The translations under genes were made by a program, and so were the position numbers. The notes beneath the pieces are model-generated. The model worked only from the letters and a program-made list of their open reading frames with translations. It did not search any database and was not told where the DNA came from. A DNA stretch of 64,000 nucleotides. It comes from Arenicella chitinivorans. GTDB taxonomy: Bacteria > Pseudomonadota > Gammaproteobacteria > Arenicellales > Arenicellaceae. The first letter of the stretch is position 1, and each line of letters begins with the position of its first letter. The stretch lies in assembly GCF_014651515.1 (NCBI RefSeq), contig NZ_BMXA01000001.1, positions 248,001 through 312,000 of the forward strand, given 5' to 3'. Shown piece after piece: positions 36,425 to 45,694 of this stretch.

Positions 36425-37564
36425 ATGCGTACTAGCTTAGTTAAGTTACACAGATATCTTGGGTTGGGGATGGCGTTGTTTTTGCTGTGCGCAGGCCTGA
36501 CCGGAAGTGTGATTGCCTTCCAGGATCGCTTTGAAATTTGGCTCAATCCCGAGCTTTTTGTGATTGACGAAGTCGGTGAACCTAGCCTTTCGGCAACGCA
36601 ACTGGTAGCGCATATTGAAGCCAGCGATCCCCGCATAAGGGTCAACTACCAGCCTATCGTCAGTGCCGCAAGCTACGCTCTGGTGTCATACGTTGAGCCA
36701 AGACATAACCCAGTAACAGGTGAGCCGTACGATATTGATTATGATGAAGTCTTCATTAATCCTGTTACTGGAGAGATCAAAGGTAAGCGCATGTGGGGAG
36801 AGTGCTGCTTACAGAGAAAAAACCTGATCCCGTTTATCTATAAACTGCACAACCGGCTGTTGTTGCCAAAGCCCTTGGGTAGTCGCATCATGGGCATCAT
36901 TGCGTTGCTGTGGGTGCTGATGTCGTTGATCGGTTTGTACCTGACAATGCCGCGAGGTAAGCAATTTTTAAAGAAATGGAAACGTGCTTGGACCGTGCAG
37001 TGGCGCTACCCTTGGAAGGTTAAGTTTTTGCAACTGCATAAAAGCATCGGCTTATGGTGTTGGCTGTTGATGCTGAGTAGCGCATTAACAGGATTGTCGA
37101 TGAATTTGGAAGACGAGCTATTTAATCCGCTTGTCGAAACCGTATCCTCCTACAGCAAAACTGATGTGGCTGATGAAGCATCGTTGCCGGCGAATGCGGT
37201 GGACTTTTCTAGCGCGCTCGAGATAGCCGTCGAGTATGCTGAACGCAACCAACTTGCTGTTTTACCTAGAGTTGTAAAGTACTCTGCGTCCACAAATCAA
37301 TACCGAGTCAATTTGGCTCAGCCAGGCACACTCGGTTTAGGACCTATCACGGTGTATGTTGGAGCGGGTAGTGGTGAGGTACTGGCGGTCGCCGACCCGG
37401 CTGGTGACACTGCAGGTGACTTTGTGGCCGCACTCCGCTTGCCGTTGCATAGTGGTAGAGTCGCTGGAACCGCGGGCTCGGTGTTGGTCGCATTGACTGG
37501 TTTGATGACCGCGCTGATGGTTATTTTCGGCGTGAGTATGTGGTTTAGGAGGCGCTTCCGATAG
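36425..37564 (+). CDS. PepSY-associated membrane protein, copy 2
   Basis: Inner-membrane protein of about 379 residues; the ATG at 36425 has GAGG upstream at the right distance, with GTG 36410 and ATG 36413 also in frame. It shares the layout of the protein at 30211: N-terminal helix (HRYLGLGMALFLLCAGLTGS), PepSY region, WGECCLQRKN segment, KLHNRLLLPKPLG, a central pair of helices, LPLHSGRVAGTAG and a last helix ending in basic residues. Family members take part in ferric-siderophore or copper reduction. It ends the porin operon. Confidence 0.85.
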   Translation: MRTSLVKLHRYLGLGMALFLLCAGLTGSVIAFQDRFEIWLNPELFVIDEVGEPSLSATQLVAHIEASDPRIRVNYQPIVSAASYALVSYVEPRHNPVTGEPYDIDYDEVFINPVTGEIKGKRMWGECCLQRKNLIPFIYKLHNRLLLPKPLGSRIMGIIALLWVLMSLIGLYLTMPRGKQFLKKWKRAWTVQWRYPWKVKFLQLHKSIGLWCWLLMLSSALTGLSMNLEDELFNPLVETVSSYSKTDVADEASLPANAVDFSSALEIAVEYAERNQLAVLPRVVKYSASTNQYRVNLAQPGTLGLGPITVYVGAGSGEVLAVADPAGDTAGDFVAALRLPLHSGRVAGTAGSVLVALTGLMTALMVIFGVSMWFRRRFR

Positions 37565-37672
37565 AGTGTTATGGCGGCCGACAGAGTGTGTAAACCGACA
37601 CTGTGCAAAGCGTGAACTAAATCAGAGAGGTTGCTTGGTTACACAGTGTCGATGCGGCCGCTGTTTGGCGTG

Positions 37673-38536
37673 TTATTTGTCTAGATTCCAAGTGTTCATC
37701 ATTTTGATTGTCTTGTGATCAGTCCAGTCGAGCTGAATCGGTGTGACCGCGATTTGTCCTTCCTCATACACTGTCATATCGCTGTATGGTAGATTCGCCT
37801 TCGGGTACGAGAAGATTGGCGTGAATTTGTCGTCCGCTTTGGTGAAGCCATCGACTTTAACGTTATCGTGATCCATGGGGGCAATGCGTATGCCGCCTTT
37901 TGTGTTTTCCGGCACGTTAACGTTTAGAACCACTCCCTTGGGAAGGCCATTCTCTCGGATTGCTTCCACTAGTGTTAAGACAGCTTGCGTGGCAGCGTCA
38001 AACTTATTCTCCTTGGCCGCTTTGCTTTCAATCGACACAGCAATAGCCGCAATGCCGTAGTAGGCGCCTTCCATGGCTGAGCCAATGGTGCCAGAGAGAT
38101 GTGACAACGAGCCAAGATTTTCGCCGTGATTAATGCCTGAGATGAGCAGATCGACGGCTTGCTTTTTCTGGCGTTGCTGGATGATACCAAATCGCGCTGC
38201 ATCGGCAGGTAAACCCTGAACCGAATAGGCTGGCACGTGGTAAGCGGGCGTGTCGGGGTTGGTATTTGTTAATGTGAATTCGCTAACTTCCATTGGCCCT
38301 TCCCATAGCAATGTGCCGTGGCTTCTTCCGCCCCACTTTTTTGTTGGAGCGGAGACCACCACGTCATAGTGTGGTGAAAGCGCTTTGACCAGTGCTTGTA
38401 AGCCTTGCGCGTTGATGCCATCGTCGTTAGTCAGCAATATGCGAAAGCCTTTAGCACCGGCGCCGAATGCCGATGAGGTGCTGACTAAAGCGATTGAAAA
38501 ACACAGTAAGTGGGTAAAGAGCGAACGTCGGCACAT
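37673..38536 (-). CDS. surE: Exported 5'/3'-nucleotidase SurE-like protein
   Basis: Metal-dependent phosphatase of 287 residues with the SurE start motif LLTNDDGINAQGLQ (metal-binding Asp pair), the SGINHGENL motif and the C-terminal VTPIQLDWTDH. Unlike the cytoplasmic SurE of enteric bacteria it has an N-terminal signal peptide (about 1-26, ending AFGAG), so it should act in the periplasm on nucleotides or other phosphate esters. It stands alone on the minus strand. The chromosomal housekeeping surE usually sits beside pcm and rpoS, so this is probably an extra paralogue. Confidence 0.9.
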   Translation of the reverse strand: MCRRSLFTHLLCFSIALVSTSSAFGAGAKGFRILLTNDDGINAQGLQALVKALSPHYDVVVSAPTKKWGGRSHGTLLWEGPMEVSEFTLTNTNPDTPAYHVPAYSVQGLPADAARFGIIQQRQKKQAVDLLISGINHGENLGSLSHLSGTIGSAMEGAYYGIAAIAVSIESKAAKENKFDAATQAVLTLVEAIRENGLPKGVVLNVNVPENTKGGIRIAPMDHDNVKVDGFTKADDKFTPIFSYPKANLPYSDMTVYEEGQIAVTPIQLDWTDHKTIKMMNTWNLDK

Positions 38537-38601
38537 AGCGGTCTCCTTTAAGGCGGTAGTATATGTGAGAGGAATTAGGGTTGGCGAGTTGTTCCCGGTG
38601 C

Positions 38602-38637
38602 GCCCCGTGAATCAGGCTGTAGTCTGATGCACGGGGC
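38602..38637. other. Strong hairpin between POT transporter and surE
   Basis: Inverted repeat with 14-bp arms, GCCCCGTGAATCAG and CTGATGCACGGGGC, one mismatch, and an 8-nt loop. It lies downstream of the minus-strand transporter and upstream of surE. No T tract follows on either strand, so it could be a factor-dependent terminator, an mRNA-stabilising hairpin or a REP-type element. Confidence 0.5.
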
Positions 38638-38727
38638 CTTGGGGATTCAAGAGCTTGACGGGGCAATAGCACCTACTTGCGGCGCTATCAATATTATTAG
38701 TCGATGCTATTGAACAGTCAGTTCAAA

Positions 38728-40107
38728 TTATTTTTTCACTAATGCAGTCAATAAGGGGCCACGCAAAAACAGAATCAGTATGCCGCCGGAAGCGACAATT
38801 GCACCGTGCATTAACCAGAAAGCAGACGGGGCCATGACCTCATAAAACCGCCCTAGCCAGCCACTAAGTATTCCGCCAAAGAAGATGGCCAAGTAGTAAC
38901 AGCCAACCAGTGCCGAATTGACCGATTGTGGTGCAGAGCGAGAGACCAATGACAATATCGTGGGGCTGGCATATAAAAAGCCGACCGAGCAAATTAGATG
39001 GAAAATAACTGGGTAGATCAAGCTGATTTTCTCACTGCTGCCAGATAGTTCAGAGTAAGCAAGCGACAGACACGCGCTGCCGAACACAAGAAAACCAATT
39101 GATATTTTGTTTAAGTCACTGGGCTCGGTGTTGCGGTTTGACTGGCGTTTCCACAACCACAACACAACTGGCGCCAGTATTAACACCGCCAAGGTGTCGA
39201 TTGATTGAAACCAGCTGACGGGAATAGTTAGGTCAAATATTTCGCGGTCCACTCGGCCTTTTACCCAAATTGGGTACGTGTTCCAAACCTGAGTTTGGGC
39301 GGTCCAGAACAGTGCGGTGATGGCAAGCAGTAAGAGAATCAGGGCGATTCGTTTGCCGTCTCCGGGTTGCAGTGTGAGCGCTTGTTTGCCGGCGGATTTT
39401 GACTGAGAATCTTGCGGCAAATGGCGTCGACCTGAGATGTAGATGATCATACCAATCACCATTCCGATTCCGGCAACACCGAAGCCGTAATGCCAACCGT
39501 AGACTTCCCCCAGTGTGCCGCAAATCAGTGGCGCTGCGAAGGCACCAACAATAATAGCGATGGTGTAAATTGAATAGGCCGAGTCGCGGCGTTGATCGCC
39601 ATCTTTATATAACTGACCGACTTGAGCGGTGAGGTTGCCCTTAAGAAACCCAGAACCCAAAATCAGAAACAACAAGGCAAACAAAAATGCAGCTTCGATA
39701 GCCATCAGAAAATGGCCTATAGCCATTAGGATTGCACCGATAATAACGGCCTTGGTTCGGCCGATATAACGATCGCCAATAAACCCGCCTAAGACCGGAG
39801 TAAAGTACACTAAGCCGATGTATAGCCCCACGAGTTGTGTGGCGAGCGCTTGGGTCGATAGCGGACCAAATACGCTTTCTAGTGCGGCGCGAAAGCCGGA
39901 GAACGCAAAAACATTTTCAATCGTGCCCGGAAGTAACAGATAACTGGAAAGATAGAGTATTAATAGCGCTTGCATGCCATAGAACGAGAATCGTTCCCAC
40001 GCCTCAGCAAAAACAATGTAGCCCAAGCCCTTCGGGTGGCCTAAAAATGCAGAATCAGTGTCGCTTAGCTGATCGGCTGACATGGTCGTAGAGGCATCTA
40101 TACTCAT
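38728..40107 (-). CDS. POT/PTR-family proton-coupled peptide transporter
   Basis: Major-facilitator permease of about 459 residues (ATG at 40107; a GTG at 40164 would overlap the next gene). Signature blocks are visible: AEAWERFSFYGMQALLILYL (ExxERFxYYG motif), GGFIGDRYIGRTKAVIIGAI and FLKGNLTAQVGQLY. POT proteins import di- and tripeptides and peptide-like drugs with protons. It sits 25 bp after the NylB-like hydrolase on the same strand. Import of short linear amides that the hydrolase then splits is an attractive inference. Confidence 0.93.
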   Translation of the reverse strand: MSIDASTTMSADQLSDTDSAFLGHPKGLGYIVFAEAWERFSFYGMQALLILYLSSYLLLPGTIENVFAFSGFRAALESVFGPLSTQALATQLVGLYIGLVYFTPVLGGFIGDRYIGRTKAVIIGAILMAIGHFLMAIEAAFLFALLFLILGSGFLKGNLTAQVGQLYKDGDQRRDSAYSIYTIAIIVGAFAAPLICGTLGEVYGWHYGFGVAGIGMVIGMIIYISGRRHLPQDSQSKSAGKQALTLQPGDGKRIALILLLLAITALFWTAQTQVWNTYPIWVKGRVDREIFDLTIPVSWFQSIDTLAVLILAPVVLWLWKRQSNRNTEPSDLNKISIGFLVFGSACLSLAYSELSGSSEKISLIYPVIFHLICSVGFLYASPTILSLVSRSAPQSVNSALVGCYYLAIFFGGILSGWLGRFYEVMAPSAFWLMHGAIVASGGILILFLRGPLLTALVKK

Positions 40108-40132
40108 AATTATTCCGGGTTGTTGCGCTCGA

Positions 40133-41332
40133 TTATCGCTGGCAGTAAAAGTCGGTAGCGGCACTAAAGAATTCGTTGTCGATTATTTGTTCTGTGTTCA
40201 TCGGTTTAGGTCGCGCGCTCCACACTACGATAACAATATTCTTCTTTGGGTTAATATAAATACGTTGTCCAAAAATTCCGCGCGCACTGAATGCACCGTC
40301 GTTGAATGAGCCTTGCTGATCAGCGATCGCCCACCACATGTAACCGTAAGGAATTACTGTGTCACCGATTTTGAACGGGGTTGTTGCTTGTTTTACCCAA
40401 CCTTCAGGCAGCAACCTTTCGCCATTGACGATGCCATCGTTCATCATAAAAAGTCCGAAGCGGCCGTAGTCCCGCAGCGTAGCAGTGATTCCGCTCCCAG
40501 CTATTTCGAGGCCGTCTGGCGACTCTAGCCACCAATGGCTATCCGACTCCATACCGAGCTTTGACCACAGGGTTTCACTCAGGTAGTCAGCTAGGTATTT
40601 GCCGGTGGCTGCTTTGAGGAGTGCGCCAACCACGTGAGTTTCTCCGGTGCTGTAATTCCATACGCAGCCAGGTTTCGCTACTTGCGGTAAGGTCGCCATG
40701 TAGCGAAGGATGGCGCCAGGCTGCTGTGCAATTTGCAGCTCGAGTACTTCTCTTCTTTCAGAAAGCGGGTTGGTGTGGTCTTCATTCCAACGCGCACCAG
40801 ATGTCATTTGCAGTAGCTGCTCAATGGTGACTTTATCGTAAGTGCTGTTCACCAGCTCAGGTAAGTAATCGGTAAGTGGATCATTAACACTCTTAATGTA
40901 GCCTTGTTTTATGGCGACGCCGACTAAGGTAGTGCTAATCGATTTTGCCATAGACATGGACATCCAGCGACTCTTCTCGTTGATGCCGTGCTGATAGCGT
41001 TCAAGAATGATTTGGCTGTCTTTCAAAATTAATAGGCCGGTTACTCGATTACAAGCAATGTATTCGTCGATGGTGTAGTCACGATTATGTGAGCTAAACT
41101 GAGCGTTTTCGGAGTGATCTTTGTGCTCTACTAGAGGAGCAATTTTTGGCCCCTTAGCGATGCAGCGGGTTGGAAACAAATGCTCTGTACTGCCGAACGT
41201 TTTGACCTGAATCTCTGCAGGAAGTTCCCCAGCATAAGCTAGGCGAACAAACTCATCGTTGTCTATCTTCTGGCCGCGGCTTTGGGATAAAAATAAGTTA
41301 TCAGCCGGCCGGGTGTTTTTCTGCATAGTCAT
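40133..41332 (-). CDS. Serine hydrolase of the class C beta-lactamase fold, NylB-like
   Basis: Penicillin-recognising serine hydrolase of 399 residues; 6-aminohexanoate-dimer hydrolase NylB has 392. No signal peptide is visible, as in NylB, so it should act in the cytoplasm. The catalytic SxxK is S127-MA-K130 within the SMSMAKSIS segment and the general-base Tyr is Y227 in NYSTGETH; the third region is GIFGQRIYINP. Other shared features are LTDYLPELVNSTYD and the MTSGARWNED segment. The class also includes esterases and D-aminopeptidases, so amide specificity is inferred from neighbours: a POT transporter 25 bp downstream and the aminotransferase and NylC-like genes nearby. Confidence 0.85.
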   Translation of the reverse strand: MTMQKNTRPADNLFLSQSRGQKIDNDEFVRLAYAGELPAEIQVKTFGSTEHLFPTRCIAKGPKIAPLVEHKDHSENAQFSSHNRDYTIDEYIACNRVTGLLILKDSQIILERYQHGINEKSRWMSMSMAKSISTTLVGVAIKQGYIKSVNDPLTDYLPELVNSTYDKVTIEQLLQMTSGARWNEDHTNPLSERREVLELQIAQQPGAILRYMATLPQVAKPGCVWNYSTGETHVVGALLKAATGKYLADYLSETLWSKLGMESDSHWWLESPDGLEIAGSGITATLRDYGRFGLFMMNDGIVNGERLLPEGWVKQATTPFKIGDTVIPYGYMWWAIADQQGSFNDGAFSARGIFGQRIYINPKKNIVIVVWSARPKPMNTEQIIDNEFFSAATDFYCQR

Positions 41333-41617
41333 GTTTGGGCTGGGTAGCTTGGTTCGTTGTTAGTCAGCAGGCCTTTTGGTTGCTGCATAAATGATTAAAT
41401 TCAGTATATGAATCAAGTGATTGGTAAGGAAGTTGCCAACAGAGTCGACGTCGGTGCGCCAATCACACCACTGATGCGAGTGGTGATATGCAAACCTTAA
41501 TGGCGTGTTGCGCGCGGGACACCAGCGCAGTCGGCATTGGCATCTTCATGGCATTTTGGCGCCACGGTATACTGAACCAACTAACGAATACTAATACTTA
41601 AGTCAGAGGATTCCACA

Positions 41618-42913
41618 ATGAAACTTGATGCTCATTGGATGCCATTTACGGCGAATAAAACGTTTAAACAGGATCCAATATTAATGGAGTCCTCGAGTGG
41701 CATGCATGTGACGACCGAAGCCGGTCAGACTATGATCGATATGACGGCTGGGCTATGGTGCACTAACTTAGGCCACAGTCGCGAGCGCGTTGCCAAGGCA
41801 ATGTATGAATCGGCAAAAACGCTAGGTTACGTGTCTTCGTTTAACCTTGGGCACCGCGCATCATTTGAGCTTGCCGAGCGTTTGACTGATTTGTCTCCAG
41901 GAAACCTTGACCATGTGTTTTTTAGTAATTCCGGTTCAGAAGCGATTGATACGGCACTCAAAATAGCGATGGCTTATCACGCGGCCAAGGGGCAGTCTGG
42001 ACGCAAAATGTTTATTGCTCGAGAACGTGCTTACCATGGCGTGAATCTTGGCGGAACGGCGGTTGGTGGCTTAGTCAACAATACGCGTAATTTTGGTCGA
42101 TGGGGGTCGGTTGCTCATTTACCTCACACACTCGATCATGCTAACAACGCGTTTTCTCGTGGCTTGCCGAAAACAGGTGTCGAGAAAGCGCAAGCCCTAA
42201 ACGACTTGATCGCCTTACATGGTGCAGAGAACATAGCGGCTGTGATGGTAGAGCCAATCGCCGGTGCTGGTGGTGTGCTGCCGCCGCCGGTAGGGTACTT
42301 AAAACAGCTGCGAAAAATTTGTGACGAGCATGATATCTTGCTGATCTTTGATGAAGTGGTGACCGGCTTTGGGCGCACAGGATCGTTCACTGCCTCTATA
42401 GAGTTTGATGTTATACCCGACATTTACACTTCCGCTAAAGGCTTGACCAGTGGCGCGGTTCCAATGGGCGCCACCTTTTGTAAAGACTTTATCTACGACG
42501 CAGTTGTGAATTCGGCTGAGGGCATCGAATTTTGGCATGGCTACACTTACTCTGCGCATCCAATTGCCTGCGCGGCGGCGAGCGCTTGCTTGGATATTTA
42601 TCAGGAAGAATCCTTGTTTACGCGAGTTAATGAAGGCATTGGTGCTTATTTTGAGGAAGCACTACACAGCTTGAATGACTTGCCGCATGTGATCGATATT
42701 CGTAACTACGGTTTATTGGGTGCAATCGAATTCCAGCCGCAATCAGATGGTTTACCAATGGGATCGCGAGTGTATAAAAAGGCCATGCAAAAGGGCGTGA
42801 TGGTGCGCGGTGCAGGCGACAGCATTATTTTATCCCCACCGCTTATTATCGAGCGCAGTCATATTGATGAGTTTGTTGAGAAAACTCGATTAGCAGCGGC
42901 GGAAATTGCATAG
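41618..42913 (+). CDS. Omega-amino acid:pyruvate aminotransferase (class III, BauA/NylD-like)
   Basis: PLP-dependent class III aminotransferase of 431 residues. The start LDAHWMPFTANKTFKQDP matches beta-alanine:pyruvate and omega-amino acid aminotransferases. The cofactor site is clear: SGSEAIDTALKIA, LIFDEVVTG (D245) and the Schiff-base Lys K274 in TSAKGLTSG. These enzymes move the terminal amino group of omega-amino acids to pyruvate, giving a semialdehyde; the nylon-oligomer enzyme NylD does this on 6-aminohexanoate. Beta-alanine, GABA, 5-aminovalerate or 6-aminohexanoate are all possible. A Shine-Dalgarno CAGAGGA precedes the ATG. Confidence 0.93.
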   Translation: MKLDAHWMPFTANKTFKQDPILMESSSGMHVTTEAGQTMIDMTAGLWCTNLGHSRERVAKAMYESAKTLGYVSSFNLGHRASFELAERLTDLSPGNLDHVFFSNSGSEAIDTALKIAMAYHAAKGQSGRKMFIARERAYHGVNLGGTAVGGLVNNTRNFGRWGSVAHLPHTLDHANNAFSRGLPKTGVEKAQALNDLIALHGAENIAAVMVEPIAGAGGVLPPPVGYLKQLRKICDEHDILLIFDEVVTGFGRTGSFTASIEFDVIPDIYTSAKGLTSGAVPMGATFCKDFIYDAVVNSAEGIEFWHGYTYSAHPIACAAASACLDIYQEESLFTRVNEGIGAYFEEALHSLNDLPHVIDIRNYGLLGAIEFQPQSDGLPMGSRVYKKAMQKGVMVRGAGDSIILSPPLIIERSHIDEFVEKTRLAAAEIA

Positions 42914-42991
42914 CCAGTGTGTGCCTTCTTGGCTACTTAACTAGGCCCAGTTAGCGATTAATGCTGTATGAGCATCGTGTCTGAAGAAGAG

Positions 42992-43018
42992 GGTTTAACC
43001 ATGATGATTGGTTAAACC
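42992..43018 (+). terminator. Possible terminator after the aminotransferase
   Basis: A perfect 9-bp inverted repeat, GGTTTAACC and GGTTAAACC, with a 9-nt loop lies 78 bp after the stop, between convergent genes. The tract after the stem is TTCAATT, only weakly T-rich, so termination strength is uncertain. Confidence 0.35.
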
Positions 43019-43103
43019 TTCAATTACCCCCCCAGCAATTGGTGATTCAACTAAGGGAGTTGGAGCGCCAGTGCGTAGACAGTGTTCGCTATGTGACTCG
43101 GTA

Positions 43104-43829
43104 TTAGCTTGCGCGGTCAATCTTATCTTGCATCATCTTAGCAATCGTTTGCGCGTTTGGCTCTTGGGTTTTGTTTAAGCCCTTAATGACTCCTTCCAAG
43201 TCGGTCAGGTCACGGCTTTGCCCTAGTCGTTCAATGCCTTCCATTTCTGACACCGTGAATCGAAACGCCAAGACACCTTGGCTGAACTGTTCGAGTAAGC
43301 TCGGGTCAGTTTTGTCTATATGCCATGGGTTATCATTATCGCGCTCCATGTGATCGATTGTCTTGGCCAATACCTCAAGTGTTTGCTGGTGGTCAGTTAT
43401 GGCGCTGAACTGCCCCCTAAGTTGAACCGCAACATAACTCCATGTTGGTATTTTAGGTTCCATTGTGTACCAACGCGGCGACACATAGGCGTCGGGCCCC
43501 TGCAACAACGCAATGGCGTGCGCGCCAGCGTGAATAGCCTCGCAGTGTGGGTTGCGTTTAGCGATATGACCGATAAATTCGTATTGAGTCTTGCTTCGAG
43601 TTGTGGCCCCACCTTGCTCTTGTTGACCTATGTAAATCAACGGCGTGGCAGTCACCTGCAGTAAGTCGTTGAAGCTTGAGAACAGGTGCGCGAAAGGGTG
43701 GGCTTGTACGTAGCTAATAATTTCCTTGTGTTCGGAAAAATCAAAATGCTCAGGTATGAACATATGGGTGCCCGCGTCATCAAGCGAGCGCGCTAGTATT
43801 TTTCCAGATATTTTGTTTGAGTCTGCCAC
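43104..43829 (-). CDS. PaiB-family FMN-binding regulator/flavoprotein
   Basis: Protein of about 241 residues from a GTG at 43829 with a good ribosome site (TAGGAGAAA); an in-frame start at 43931 has none. Typical PaiB segments are FIPEHFDFSEHKEIISYVQAHPFA, the GHIAKRNPH stretch, PDAYVSPRWYTMEPKIPTWSY and LEQFSQGVLAFRFTVSEMEGIERLGQ. The family binds FMN in a split-barrel fold; Bacillus PaiB represses sporulation and protease genes, while others may be enzymes. It is divergent from the LysR regulator gene. Confidence 0.88.
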   Translation of the reverse strand: MADSNKISGKILARSLDDAGTHMFIPEHFDFSEHKEIISYVQAHPFAHLFSSFNDLLQVTATPLIYIGQQEQGGATTRSKTQYEFIGHIAKRNPHCEAIHAGAHAIALLQGPDAYVSPRWYTMEPKIPTWSYVAVQLRGQFSAITDHQQTLEVLAKTIDHMERDNDNPWHIDKTDPSLLEQFSQGVLAFRFTVSEMEGIERLGQSRDLTDLEGVIKGLNKTQEPNAQTIAKMMQDKIDRAS

Positions 43830-44536
43830 TGAGTTTCTCCTATGTACCATGAGATAGTGCCATGAAGCCGAGCGATGCACACAATGTAGTGGTGTGCTGT
43901 TGAGGTGAACTATAGCTGAGTCGGTCGGCATCGACTGTTGTTAAAAATAGGGTTGCTGGTGATGTTTTATCACCTATCGCACTGAACTCTTAACCTGATT
44001 GGGAGAGCCAACTGTTCTAGTATTTCCGCCGTACTTCGCCGAGTATGGTGGTATCTAAGCTAATCGCCATTGCCAGCACTCCACATGACTGTTGCAAGAC
44101 GTAACTACGTGGCGAGCCTCTTCAATCCAGCCCGTTCGTGGTTGTGGGCAGTTGAGAATGGGCTGTTCTGAAAATCATTTGGTTTTAGTCTGCGGGACAA
44201 CCTAGCAAGATTTAATTCACTTAAATTGACTATGAACTTAAATTGACTATGAATAGGAACACGTATCTTTTCAAACAAGTTTCTGATTTGCTCAGGAATT
44301 TCGGCTATTCGACAACTCAATGAGGGCACGTATACTCAGTTTGGGTCAATCTAGTGATTTATGCTTGAGGCAGTAGTGGGCTAGCACTCGGTACTCAAAC
44401 CTATCGTTGAACACGCGTTATGATTACTGTAACCTAATTAAAAACAGGAACACAAAGCGTACCCTCAAGCTGGGTCGGTTGTTTCTTACCCAGCTTCACT
44501 TTATGCCAGCGAGTTACACATTTTCAAGAGAATTAC
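43830..44536. other. Long divergent intergenic region with a 17-bp tandem repeat
   Basis: Seven hundred bases between the PaiB-like gene and the LysR-type gene hold no convincing coding region. A 17-bp unit, ACTTAAATTGACTATGA, is repeated exactly twice in tandem at 44219-44252. A 74-codon open frame on the minus strand at 44105-44329 covers it but has no ribosome site or recognisable domain. Promoters for both flanking genes must lie here. Confidence 0.5.
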
Positions 44537-45508
44537 ATGAGCTCAGATGCTAAGTATTACGAACTATCGAAACGGATTCCTTCGCGAAAATCGATTCCGC
44601 CTTTTGAATCGTTGCGTGCATTTGATGCGGTAGCTCGCTTAGGTGGAATTCGCAAGGCTGCACATGCTTTGTTACGTAACCATGCGGTGGTTAGTCGGCA
44701 TTTGAAAGCGGTTGAAGAATGGACCGGCTGTGCGCTGATTGACCGAACACCTGGCGGTGTCGTATTGACTGAAGAGGGTCAAATTTATCACCTTCAAATA
44801 ACTCAGGCACTGGATCTGATTTCTGAATCGACTATCGCGTTAATGAAGCGCTGTTCTGACGACTCACTACAAGTTTGGTGCATGTCTGGGTTTGCACTGC
44901 ATTGGATGGCGCGTCACCTCAGGGCATTTGAAAATGCCAATCCAGGTGTGCATTTAGAGCTACGATCAACCGGCGAAGAACCTGATTTTAGTCGTCACGA
45001 AGCGGATGTGAATATTCGACTTTATCGGGCTAATGAGAAGTCATCAAGCCTGCCGCCAGGCATGAAAAGTCAGCGAATTGCCAAGCCGCACATTATTCCG
45101 GTTGCAAGCCCTGAGTTTCTTGCTGATTGTGGCGATATTCGAGTGCCTGAAGATTTGCTTAAACATCAATTGCTGCGCGAAGATAGTTTTGGCAACTGGC
45201 AGCATTGGTTTCAAGAAAATGACGTCGATGACGTGGATGAACTAGATGGCGTTAAATTATGGGATGGCCATATGACGCTTGCTGCAGCGCGACATGGCCG
45301 AGGTATTGCGTTAACCAATAATTTGATCGCGGTGAATGATATCGCCAGTGGACGGTTGGTCGAAATTGGCGCAGACAATGACCTGTTCAAACCGGTATCA
45401 CTCGGCTCATATCATTTTATTGCCCGTGCTGACCGATGGGATGTGCCGTCGATATCGCGTTTTCGGAATTGGTTAGTATCTACTTTACAAAGCGAGTTTA
45501 AAGACTAA
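44537..45508 (+). CDS. LysR-family regulator (GcvA-like)
   Basis: Transcription factor of 323 residues. The winged HTH lies at about residues 22-82 (PPFESLRAFDAVARLGGIRKAAHALLRNHAVVSRHLKAVEEWTG region), and the LysR effector domain follows from about 110, with PGVHLELRST and HEADVNIRLYR. The GcvA-type subgroup commonly controls amino-acid or glutarate catabolism (for example GcdR). It is placed between the aminotransferase and the NylC-like gene and is the best candidate regulator for this cluster. Confidence 0.9.
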   Translation: MSSDAKYYELSKRIPSRKSIPPFESLRAFDAVARLGGIRKAAHALLRNHAVVSRHLKAVEEWTGCALIDRTPGGVVLTEEGQIYHLQITQALDLISESTIALMKRCSDDSLQVWCMSGFALHWMARHLRAFENANPGVHLELRSTGEEPDFSRHEADVNIRLYRANEKSSSLPPGMKSQRIAKPHIIPVASPEFLADCGDIRVPEDLLKHQLLREDSFGNWQHWFQENDVDDVDELDGVKLWDGHMTLAAARHGRGIALTNNLIAVNDIASGRLVEIGADNDLFKPVSLGSYHFIARADRWDVPSISRFRNWLVSTLQSEFKD

Positions 45509-45694
45509 ATAGTTGGTTGCCTGGCGTGTGCAAGCGATCAGCTTGCGTGCTGGCAAGTCTCGTCTTTTTGGCGCGCGGCCACCGCTTGGGTGGTGATGTT
45601 CGCGCACCACGGACCACTCAATTGGCTTCTCAAGTGCAGTCGTGACTGCTGCTACACTGTCTACACCATTCTAAGATCACTGCCATTTATATCT

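Noticed and set aside
37571-37670. Nested inverted repeats around CGACACTGTG and CACAGTGTCG between PepSY copy 2 and surE
   Set aside because: The 10-bp arms are perfect but 36 bp apart and no T tract follows; between convergent genes this may be a weak terminator, but support is too thin to call.
44105-44329. 74-codon minus-strand frame in the region before the LysR gene
   Set aside because: It contains the tandem repeat, has no ribosome site and no known family; chance is more likely.
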